NCBI GenBank assembly: GCA_965217205.1
Contig: OZ244254.1
Coordinates: 3,410,001 to 3,474,000 of the forward strand
From: Maricaulis sp947259345
GTDB taxonomy: Bacteria > Pseudomonadota > Alphaproteobacteria > Caulobacterales > Maricaulaceae
Length of the DNA: 64,000 nucleotides
Reading direction: 5' to 3'
Numbering within the stretch: the stretch's first letter is position 1; each line of letters opens with the position of its first letter. Below are positions 1 through 7,072 of this stretch, piece after piece. Position numbers and translations under genes: made by a program. Under the pieces are notes generated by a model. The model was not told the origin of the DNA. It made no database searches and was given only the letters and a program-made list of their open reading frames with translations.

Positions 1-1
1 A

Positions 2-58
2 TACGGCGACGCCGCCGACATCGTGCGCGAGCTGGCCGAGAGTGTGGGCGCTGATTGA
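2..58 (+). CDS. 3' end of an unidentified gene
   Basis: An open frame enters from the left edge and ends at a TGA at 56-58, giving the C-terminal 18 residues YGDAADIVRELAESVGAD. The composition is that of an ordinary amphipathic helix and the codon use matches the neighbours. Too little is visible to name a family. The next gene starts about 130 bp later behind a small hairpin, so this is probably the end of a separate transcription unit. Confidence 0.5.
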   Translation, partial: YGDAADIVRELAESVGAD

Positions 59-67
59 GACTGGGTA

Positions 68-88
68 TTGCCCGGCCTTGTCGGGCAA
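68..88 (+). terminator. weak hairpin after the truncated gene
   Basis: TTGCCCG (68-74) and CGGGCAA (82-88) form a perfect 7-bp stem with a 7-nt loop, 9 bp after the stop of the partial gene. No clear T-run follows, so it is only a weak intrinsic terminator candidate. Confidence 0.35.
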
Positions 89-189
89 AGTGACTGGGCA
101 GACGCCAAAAGGCGCGCCCCATGGGAGGACGACATCGATGAAACGGGGCTTCACGTGTCCGTCCATCCGCAATTCCTTGTGGAGGACAC

Positions 190-1662
190 ATGACTGATAC
201 TGCTTCGCCGATCTCGGCGCCGCCGCTCAAATACATTTCAAAGCTTCTCTACGGCGTCGGCTCGATGGCTTACGGCGTCAAGGACGTCGCCTTCCGAGCC
301 TACCTGCTGTGGTACTACAATTATGTGATCGGTGCCGAGGCGGCACTGGTCTCCCTGGCTATTCTGGTCGCGCTGGTCTTTGACGCCGTCTCTGACCCCA
401 TTGTCGGCCAGATTTCCGACAGTCTCCGCACCAAATGGGGGCGACGCCATCCGTTGATGTACTTGTCGGCTATTCCCGCGGCCGCCTCCTTCTTCTTCCT
501 TTGGCACCCGCCTTCGGGAATCGCGGGGTGGGATCTGGTGATCTATCTGGCTGTCCTGTCTTCGGCCGTGCGGACATTCATCACGCTCTATGAAATTCCC
601 AGCTCCGCGCTCGCACCGGAGCTTTCGACCCATTATGACGACCGTACCTCGATCGCCAGCTATCGGTATTTCTTCGGCTACCTGGGCGGCATCGGAATGT
701 CGGTCCTGGCGTTGTGGATATGGCTTGCCCCGACCGAGGAATACCCGATCGGCCAGCTGAACCCCGCCGGATATTATACGTTCGGTCTGGTCGGATCGCT
801 TCTCATGTTCGCCACTGTTATGATCTCGACCGTTGGGACACATCATCGGATCAAATATCTCCGAAAGCTGCCGCCACCGGAGCGTCGAAACCCGTTCGGG
901 ACGCTCAAGCTGATGGCGAAGACGTTTGGAAACAGGGCCTTCCTGGCGATCCTCAGCTTCGGCGTTTTGAAATACACCGCCATCGGAATGGCGTCGGCGC
1001 TGTCGCTCTATTTCGGCACGCTCTTCTGGGGATTTAATTCCGCAGAGCTGGCGATCATGGCGGCCGATCCCCTGCTCGGGGCCTTTCTTGCGCTGATCTT
1101 CGCGCCAATCATTTCGAAGCGCATTGGCAAACGAGCCGCGGCCTTTGTGCTCACCATTGCCGCCATCCTCTTCGGTATTACGCCTTTCATCCTGCGCCTG
1201 AATGGCTTGTTCTTTGACGACGGTGACCCCGCGCTGCTGCCGACTCTCTTCGTCATCCAGGCGATTTATTCGGCCTGTGGCATTTCGTCGGCCATCCTTG
1301 TTCATGCGATGATCGGAGACGTCATTGACGATAGTGACCTGAAAACGGGTCGCCGCGCGGAAGGCCTGTTCTATGCGGCCAATTCCTTTATGCAGAAATG
1401 CGTGACGGGTTTTGGCCTCATGGCGGCGGGTATCCTTCTTACCATTGTCGATTTGCCGGAGCGCGCCCAGCCCGCCGATGTCGATCCGGCTTCGGTGGAC
1501 ATGTTGGCCATTCTCTACGTGCCCAGCGTTGCCTTCCTCTATATCGCAGGCGCTCTCTTCCTGCATTTCTATCGCCTGGACCGGGCCAGCCATGAAGCCA
1601 ACCTCGCAGCTCTGAAGCTTCGTGAAGAGGGGGCTCCTCACACCCAACCGGGCGCGAAATGA
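190..1662 (+). CDS. GPH-family (MFS_2) cation-coupled transporter
   Basis: This 490-residue inner-membrane protein has about 12 hydrophobic segments. The N-terminal half carries the family pattern around DPIVGQISDS followed by WGRRHP in the first cytoplasmic loop, typical of glycoside-pentoside-hexuronide:cation symporters. A GGAGG-type ribosome binding site lies just before the ATG. It heads a co-directional run with a thiolase, a DUF35 protein and two acyl-CoA dehydrogenases, so its cargo may be the organic acid or conjugate those enzymes degrade rather than a sugar. The family call is firm; the substrate is not known. Confidence 0.85.
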   Translation: MTDTASPISAPPLKYISKLLYGVGSMAYGVKDVAFRAYLLWYYNYVIGAEAALVSLAILVALVFDAVSDPIVGQISDSLRTKWGRRHPLMYLSAIPAAASFFFLWHPPSGIAGWDLVIYLAVLSSAVRTFITLYEIPSSALAPELSTHYDDRTSIASYRYFFGYLGGIGMSVLALWIWLAPTEEYPIGQLNPAGYYTFGLVGSLLMFATVMISTVGTHHRIKYLRKLPPPERRNPFGTLKLMAKTFGNRAFLAILSFGVLKYTAIGMASALSLYFGTLFWGFNSAELAIMAADPLLGAFLALIFAPIISKRIGKRAAAFVLTIAAILFGITPFILRLNGLFFDDGDPALLPTLFVIQAIYSACGISSAILVHAMIGDVIDDSDLKTGRRAEGLFYAANSFMQKCVTGFGLMAAGILLTIVDLPERAQPADVDPASVDMLAILYVPSVAFLYIAGALFLHFYRLDRASHEANLAALKLREEGAPHTQPGAK

Positions 1663-1693
1663 TCAATATCGCCAATCACTCACAGGAGCTCGC

Positions 1694-2851
1694 ATGAGCC
1701 TGCGTAACGCCGCTTGTATTGCCGGCGCTTTTGAACACCCGACCCGGCTGGCGCCGGACATGACCACACCGCAGCTGCATGCCGAGTGTGCGGCCGGGGC
1801 GCTGGCCGATGCCGGTCTGTCGCTGAGGGATGTTGATGGCTACTTCTGTGCCACCGATGCGCCCGGCTTCGGGCCGATCTCGATGATCGATTATCTCGGC
1901 CTGACTGTGCGGCACACGGATTCCACCGAGATGGGCGGCTGTACCTATATCCAGCATGTCGCCCATGCCGCCCAGGCCATCGCCGCGGGCAAGTGTTCGG
2001 TGGCGCTGATCACCCTGGCCGGTCGGCCGCGCTCGGAAGCCGTGCAACGCTTCCGGCCCGGCGCGCCGGAGGCTGCTTTCGAGCAATGGGTCGGTCTGAC
2101 CAATCATACCAGCTACGGCATGTGTGCGGCGCGTCACATGCACGAACACGGCACCACGTCGGAACAGCTGGCCTGGATCAAGGTCGCTGCGTCTCACCAT
2201 GCCCAGCACAATCCCCACGCCATGCTGCCCAAAGTGGTCACGGTCGAGGATGTCGTGAACAGTCCGATGATTGCCGACCCGCTGCACCGGCTTGATTGCT
2301 GTGTGACGACGGATGGCGGCGGCGCGCTGGTCGTGGTCTCGCCGGAAATCGCAAAAACGCTGAACCGGCCGGTGATCTCTCTGCTTGGGGCCGGGGAGGC
2401 GACCAAGGGGCCGGCCGGGGGTCTCGGTCTCGACCTGACCGTCTCTGCGGCGGCGCAATCCGGTCCGCGCGCTTTTGAGGAAGCCGGCGTGACGCCAGCC
2501 GACATCAAATACGCCTCCATCTATGACAGCTTCACCATCACGGTCCTCTTGCAGCTGGAAGATCTGGGTTTCTGCGCCAAGGGCAAGGGCGGGAAATTCG
2601 TTGCCGACGGCAATCTGATCTCCGGCACCGGCAAGCTGCCCTTCAACACGGATGGCGGCGGGCTTTGCAACAACCATCCCATGTTCCGCGGCGGCATCAC
2701 CAAGGTGATCGAGGCCGTCCGGCAATTGCGCGGCGAGGCGGCGCCTGCCGTCCAGGTGTCCAATTGCGATCTCGCGGTCGCCACCGGCATTGGCGGTTCG
2801 CTCGGTGCCCGGCACGGCGCCGCCACCATCATCCTGGAGCGTCAGTCATGA
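1694..2851 (+). CDS. thiolase-family protein, Ltp/SCP2-thiolase-like
   Basis: The 385-residue protein has the thiolase fold pattern: an N-terminal segment ending in a GGC-containing helix near residues 76-80, a NNHP motif, and a C-terminal GIGGSLGARHG stretch. The C-terminal CxG cysteine of biosynthetic and degradative thiolases is replaced (ATGIGG), as in lipid-transfer-protein-type members. In actinobacterial steroid degraders, Ltp proteins with DUF35 partners act as retro-aldolases on side-chain CoA thioesters. The start at 1694 is chosen because AGGAG lies 5-9 bp upstream. The stop overlaps the next start as ATGA, so it is translationally coupled to the DUF35 gene. Ordinary thiolysis cannot be excluded. 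Confidence 0.85.
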   Translation: MSLRNAACIAGAFEHPTRLAPDMTTPQLHAECAAGALADAGLSLRDVDGYFCATDAPGFGPISMIDYLGLTVRHTDSTEMGGCTYIQHVAHAAQAIAAGKCSVALITLAGRPRSEAVQRFRPGAPEAAFEQWVGLTNHTSYGMCAARHMHEHGTTSEQLAWIKVAASHHAQHNPHAMLPKVVTVEDVVNSPMIADPLHRLDCCVTTDGGGALVVVSPEIAKTLNRPVISLLGAGEATKGPAGGLGLDLTVSAAAQSGPRAFEEAGVTPADIKYASIYDSFTITVLLQLEDLGFCAKGKGGKFVADGNLISGTGKLPFNTDGGGLCNNHPMFRGGITKVIEAVRQLRGEAAPAVQVSNCDLAVATGIGGSLGARHGAATIILERQS

Positions 2852-3258
2852 GTGCGCGCAAGCTTCCCGCCCCGCAGCCCAATCCGGAAACGCAAGCCTT
2901 CTGGGACGGGCTGGGCGAGGGCGTCCTTCGTATCAAGACCTGTGAGGCTTGTGGCAAGGCTCACTATTACCCGCGCCATATCTGCCCGCATTGCGGATCA
3001 GCCGAGACGCGTTGGCTCGACACCCGGGGCGAGGGCGAGATTTACAGCCTGTCGGTCATGCGGCGCGGCGACGGCGCTCCCTTTGCGGTGGCCTATGTCA
3101 CGCTCGATGAGGGCCCGGCCCTGCTGACCAATCTGGTCGCGGATGATCTGGATGCCCTGGCCATCGGCCAGCGTGTCCGGCTGGCACCGCAGGCCCGCGA
3201 CGCGGAAGCGATCGGGGATGGACCATCCCTGCCCTTTTTCACCCCCAGTGGAGATTGA
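2848..3258 (+). CDS. DUF35 OB-fold/zinc-ribbon protein
   Basis: The 136-residue protein has a rubredoxin-like zinc ribbon with cysteines at about C32, C35, C46 and C49, followed by an OB-fold domain (about residues 55-120). DUF35 proteins are regularly encoded next to thiolase-like enzymes and form complexes with them; in steroid catabolism this pairing makes an aldolase. The ATG overlaps the thiolase stop by 4 bp and the frame ends 2 bp before the next gene. A partner role for the preceding thiolase is a strong inference; no independent catalysis is expected. Confidence 0.9.
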   Translation: MSARKLPAPQPNPETQAFWDGLGEGVLRIKTCEACGKAHYYPRHICPHCGSAETRWLDTRGEGEIYSLSVMRRGDGAPFAVAYVTLDEGPALLTNLVADDLDALAIGQRVRLAPQARDAEAIGDGPSLPFFTPSGD

Positions 3259-3260
3259 TC

Positions 3261-4469
3261 ATGGCGACAACCGAAATGACACGCCCCGACTCGACGGCGG
3301 AGGATTTCCGCGCCGAGGCCGCGGCCTGGCTCGCGGACAATTTCCCGCAATCCCTCGTCGGCAAAGAAAACCTGCTGGCGGCGGTCGAAGGGGATTCGAA
3401 ACCGGACCCGGAAGCGGCGGCCTGGAAAAAGGCCATGGGCGAGAAGGGCTGGGGCACGCCGACCTGGCCGAAAGCCTATGGCGGTGGCGGTCTTGATGCC
3501 AAACAGGCGCGTATCCTTCAGGAGGAGATGGCCCGGATCAATGCCTGGAACCCGATCGGTGGCATGGGCGTGATGATGCTTGGGCCGACGCTTCTCGAGT
3601 TCGCCTCCGAGGAACAGAAGCAGCGCTATATTCCGCCGATCTGTCGTGGCGAGATTCGCTGGTGCCAGGGCTATTCCGAGCCGGGTGCCGGCTCCGACCT
3701 CGCCAGCTTGCAGACCAAGTGCGAGGACAAGGGGGATCACTGGCTGATCAATGGCCAGAAGACCTGGACCTCGGGCGGGCAATGGGCCGACTGGTGCTTC
3801 GCCCTGGTGCGCACTGACACAACCAGGAAGCATGAGGGGATTTCCTTCATCCTGCTGGACATGAAGTCGCCGGGGGTCGAGGTGAAGCCGATCCGGATGA
3901 TCTCCGGCGCCTCGCCCTTCTGCGAGACCTTCTTCACTGATGTGAAAGTGCCGAAGGACCAGATCGTCGGCGAGATCGGCAATGGCTGGACGATCGGCAA
4001 GCGCCTGCTCCAGCACGAACGCACCAATCTGTCCGGCGGTGGCCGGATGGGGCGCGGAGCCGGGCCGACGCTCGCCGATATCGCCAAGAAATATGTTGGT
4101 GTGGATGAGCAGGGCCGGATCGCCGACGCCGATCTGCGCGGCCGTATCATCAAGCATGACATGGAGGCGCGCGCCTTCCAGGCGACGGCGCGCCGGGTGA
4201 CCGCCGAGGCGAAGAGCGGCGAGGTCTCGCTGGCCTCGTCCATCCTGAAGAATGTCGGTGCCCGCATCACCCAGGAACGCGCCGAGCTGACCCTGGAAAT
4301 CATGGGCATACAGGGTCTGGGCTGGGAAGGCGAGGGGTTCCATCCGCTCGAACTCGGTTCTACCCGCGGCTGGCTCTGGGGCAAGGCGGTGTCGATTTAT
4401 GGCGGCACCACCGAAATCCAGAACAATGTCATCGCCAAGCGCATCCTCGGGATGCTGGACCATCAATAG
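3261..4469 (+). CDS. acyl-CoA dehydrogenase (subunit 1 of a likely pair)
   Basis: This 402-residue FAD-dependent acyl-CoA dehydrogenase-fold protein has the full N-terminal, middle and C-terminal domains. Recognisable are WCQGYSEPGAGSDLAS in the middle domain and YGGTTEIQNN near the C-terminus. The latter has G where medium-chain enzymes carry the catalytic Glu (YEGT), so the base must lie elsewhere or in the partner. A second, different acyl-CoA dehydrogenase follows 18 bp downstream. Such adjacent pairs form alpha2beta2 enzymes in steroid side-chain catabolism. The ATG at 3261 is preferred to an in-frame TTG 6 bp upstream because GTGGAG is well spaced from it. Confidence 0.9.
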   Translation: MATTEMTRPDSTAEDFRAEAAAWLADNFPQSLVGKENLLAAVEGDSKPDPEAAAWKKAMGEKGWGTPTWPKAYGGGGLDAKQARILQEEMARINAWNPIGGMGVMMLGPTLLEFASEEQKQRYIPPICRGEIRWCQGYSEPGAGSDLASLQTKCEDKGDHWLINGQKTWTSGGQWADWCFALVRTDTTRKHEGISFILLDMKSPGVEVKPIRMISGASPFCETFFTDVKVPKDQIVGEIGNGWTIGKRLLQHERTNLSGGGRMGRGAGPTLADIAKKYVGVDEQGRIADADLRGRIIKHDMEARAFQATARRVTAEAKSGEVSLASSILKNVGARITQERAELTLEIMGIQGLGWEGEGFHPLELGSTRGWLWGKAVSIYGGTTEIQNNVIAKRILGMLDHQ

Positions 4470-4487
4470 GACGGGGGAGCAAAGGCT

Positions 4488-5600
4488 ATGGCCGTTTTGA
4501 ACGAAGAACAGACCATGCTGCGCGACATGGCGCGCGATTGGGCCCGCAAGGAATCGCCTGTGAAGGCCTATCGCAAGGTGCGCGATACCGGCGCCGCGAT
4601 CGGCTTTGACCCGCAGGCGTTCGCCAAGATGGCGGAGATGGGCTGGACCGGGGTGATCATTCCGGAAGCCTATGGCGGCTCGGATTTTGGCTATCTCAGC
4701 CTGGGTCTCGTGCTCGAGGAGTGCGCGCGAACGCTGACCGCGAGCCCGCTCAACGCCTCCTCGCTGGCGGCGACAAGCGCGCTGCTTCTGGGTGGGTCCG
4801 ACGAGCAGAAATCAGCCTGGCTGCCCGGCATTGCCAGCGGCGAGACGATTGCCGCCCTGGCGGTGGATGAAGGTCCGCGGCACGCACCGGACCTGATCAA
4901 GGCGCGCGCGGAGGCATCGGGCGATGGCTGGACGCTGAGCGCGGAGAAGTGCTTTGTCGCTGAAGGCGATGCGGCCAATCTTCTGATCGTGGCGGCGCAG
5001 TATGAGGGCGGGGTCGGCCTCTTCCTGGTGTCGGCCGAGGCGACCGGTGTCACGGTTTCGACCCGCAAGCTGATCGATTTCCGCTCTCATGCCGCGATCA
5101 CGCTGGACCAGGTCTCACTGCCCGCCCACGCGCGGCTTGAGGCGGGCGGCGATGATCTGCTGGATCAGGTGCTCGACCGCGCCCGGGCCGGTGTCGCCGC
5201 GGAGATGCTCGGCCTTGCCGTGCAGGCCTTCGAGGACACGCTGGCCTATCTCAAGACGCGCTCGCAATTCGGCGAAATCCTGTCGCGCTTTCAGGCACTG
5301 CAGCACCGCATGGCCAATCTCTTCACCGAGATCGAGCTGATGAGGTCTGTCGTCGAAGGGGCGCTCGAGGCCATTGATGCCGAGCGGGATGATGTGCCGG
5401 TCCGCGTGGCCCTCGCCAAGGCGACGGCCTGCCAGACCCTGCATCTCGTTTCGCGCGAGCTGATCCAGCTGCATGGCGGGATCGGCATGACCGACGAGCA
5501 TGATGCCGGCTTCTATCTCAAGCGGGCGCGCATTCTCGAGGCCCAATATGGAAACGGGGCCTTCCATCGCGAACGCTTTGCCCGATTGAACGACTATTGA
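4488..5600 (+). CDS. acyl-CoA dehydrogenase (subunit 2 of a likely pair)
   Basis: The 370-residue protein is a shorter, divergent acyl-CoA dehydrogenase. The N-terminal domain has GWTGVIIPEAYGG and the C-terminal helical bundle has ELIQLHGGIGMTDEHD. It is preceded by GGGGAGC and directly follows the larger dehydrogenase. The unequal sizes and tight linkage suggest one hetero-oligomer rather than two separate enzymes, oxidising a branched or cyclic acyl-CoA. Its stop overlaps the following transporter start. The heteromer is inferred from the arrangement. Confidence 0.88.
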   Translation: MAVLNEEQTMLRDMARDWARKESPVKAYRKVRDTGAAIGFDPQAFAKMAEMGWTGVIIPEAYGGSDFGYLSLGLVLEECARTLTASPLNASSLAATSALLLGGSDEQKSAWLPGIASGETIAALAVDEGPRHAPDLIKARAEASGDGWTLSAEKCFVAEGDAANLLIVAAQYEGGVGLFLVSAEATGVTVSTRKLIDFRSHAAITLDQVSLPAHARLEAGGDDLLDQVLDRARAGVAAEMLGLAVQAFEDTLAYLKTRSQFGEILSRFQALQHRMANLFTEIELMRSVVEGALEAIDAERDDVPVRVALAKATACQTLHLVSRELIQLHGGIGMTDEHDAGFYLKRARILEAQYGNGAFHRERFARLNDY

Positions 5601-6967
5601 GTGACGCGCCCATCCCGCCTTCACCCGCCGGCCAGCCTGTGACCGGCGTGGTGGAGGACGTGATGACGCCAGAGGGGCGAGAGCAGATCTACAGCGACTA
5701 CGTCGAGGGTAATCTGCGGCGCAATTATATCGCCCACTTCACCCATGGCATGCTGGGCATGACCGGGTTTCGGCTGATTTTCGCGCCGACTTTCGTCCCC
5801 GCCTATCTGCACATGCTGACCGGTTCGCCGATTTTTGTCGGTCTGGGCCAGGCCTTGATCCAGCTTGGCGCGATCGCATCTCCGGTGATGGGCGCGGCCC
5901 ATATCGAGCATCGCCGCCGGGTCATGCCGGCGGCGATGACGATCGGCATCCTTATGCGGCTTCAGCTGCTGGGTCTGGCCGTTGCCGGCTGGTTCCTGAC
6001 CGGCTCCGTCCTGATCACGGCAACCTTTCTTTTCCTGCTCTTCTTCGGCTTCTTCCTGGGCTCCCAGCGTGTCGCCTTCCAGGTCCTGCTGTCGAAGGTG
6101 ATCCCGATCCGTATGCGGGGGCGATTGCAGGCCTGGCGCAATATTGCCGGCGGGGCCATCGCGGCGGCCCTGTCCTGGTGGGCGGGGGTGCATCTCATCG
6201 AGACCAATGCGCTGGGCAATGGCTATGCGACGACCTTCATGGTTGCCTTTGTGCTGACCAGTCTGGGCCTGGGCGCGCTCTGGCTATTCCTGCGCGAGCC
6301 GGAAAGTCCGACCGTAAAGGTCCAGATGGGCGTGATGGCAAGGGTGCGTGAATTCCCGCAATTGCTCGTCGACCGGGATTACCGCAATTTCCTGATCGCC
6401 CAGATGCTGGCCACGGCCGGGCGGATCGTCATCCCCTTTTGCATCATCTATGCGGGGCGCAAGCTGGAGGTTGACGGGGCGATGATCGGCCTGCTCTCTC
6501 TGGCTTTCCTGGGCGCCGACACCATCACCAATCTGCTCTGGGGCACGCTGGGGGACCGCTATGGTTTCCGGCTCACCTTCATCCTGACCGTCGCGACCTG
6601 GGCGCTGTCCCTGTTCGGCATGATCTTCGCCCAGGAAACCTGGCATTTCCTGTTGGCCTTCTTCGGCCTGGGGGCGGCGGCGTCCGGCTACATGATGAGC
6701 TCGACCACGCTCGTGCTGGAGTTTGGAAATCGCGACGACATCCCGATGCGGCTGGCGCTCTCGACCACGGTTGAAACCAGTATGGCGACAATCGGCCCGG
6801 TGGTCGGCGGCGTTGTTGCCAGCATGGCGGGTCTGCTGCCGGTCTTTGTGATTTCGCTGATCAGCCTGGTCGCCAGTTTGCTCGTTCTAGTTTCCGCAGT
6901 ACGCGAACCGCGTCACCTTAAGGCGGCAAGTCATGATGCAGTGCAGCGTCGAAATCGCCAATTATAA
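5597..6967 (+). CDS. MFS transporter
   Basis: This 456-residue membrane protein has a short hydrophilic N-terminus and about 11-12 hydrophobic segments. The repeated DR-YG loop motif occurs in the central region (GDRYGF), typical of the major facilitator superfamily. The likely start is a TTG that shares bases with the preceding TGA (TTGA at 5597-5600); the first ATG is 66 bp further in (5663). It is the last gene of the catabolic run before the TonB receptor promoter. It may carry substrate, intermediate or product across the inner membrane; direction and cargo cannot be read from the sequence. Confidence 0.8.
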   Translation: MSDAPIPPSPAGQPVTGVVEDVMTPEGREQIYSDYVEGNLRRNYIAHFTHGMLGMTGFRLIFAPTFVPAYLHMLTGSPIFVGLGQALIQLGAIASPVMGAAHIEHRRRVMPAAMTIGILMRLQLLGLAVAGWFLTGSVLITATFLFLLFFGFFLGSQRVAFQVLLSKVIPIRMRGRLQAWRNIAGGAIAAALSWWAGVHLIETNALGNGYATTFMVAFVLTSLGLGALWLFLREPESPTVKVQMGVMARVREFPQLLVDRDYRNFLIAQMLATAGRIVIPFCIIYAGRKLEVDGAMIGLLSLAFLGADTITNLLWGTLGDRYGFRLTFILTVATWALSLFGMIFAQETWHFLLAFFGLGAAASGYMMSSTTLVLEFGNRDDIPMRLALSTTVETSMATIGPVVGGVVASMAGLLPVFVISLISLVASLLVLVSAVREPRHLKAASHDAVQRRNRQL

Positions 6968-6990
6968 CTTGTGAAACGCCGTCTATCTCC

Positions 6991-7035
6991 TTGACTAGTC
7001 AGAATCCGATTGATCTAATCGAATGTGCGGTATGC
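6991..7035 (+). promoter_or_regulatory. promoter and operator region of the first TonB receptor
   Basis: TTGACT (6991-6996) and TCTAAT (7014-7019) are separated by 17 bp, a good sigma70-type promoter. A TGACTAGTCA palindrome (6992-7001) overlaps the -35, and an inverted repeat CGATT-N5-AATCG (7007-7021) overlaps the -10. The bipartite motif TCGAATG-TGC-GGTATGC follows at 7019-7035 near the expected transcription start. A nearly identical motif is at 17434-17450. The layout suggests repression at this promoter, possibly by the nearby TetR-type protein; the regulator is not shown. Confidence 0.6.
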
Positions 7036-7072
7036 AAAAAACAAGGCAGCCGCGCCAGTCTGGGAGGAGATT

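Noticed and set aside
3255..3260. TTG as start of the first acyl-CoA dehydrogenase
   Set aside because: The ATG 6 bp downstream has better spacing from GTGGAG and is a stronger start.
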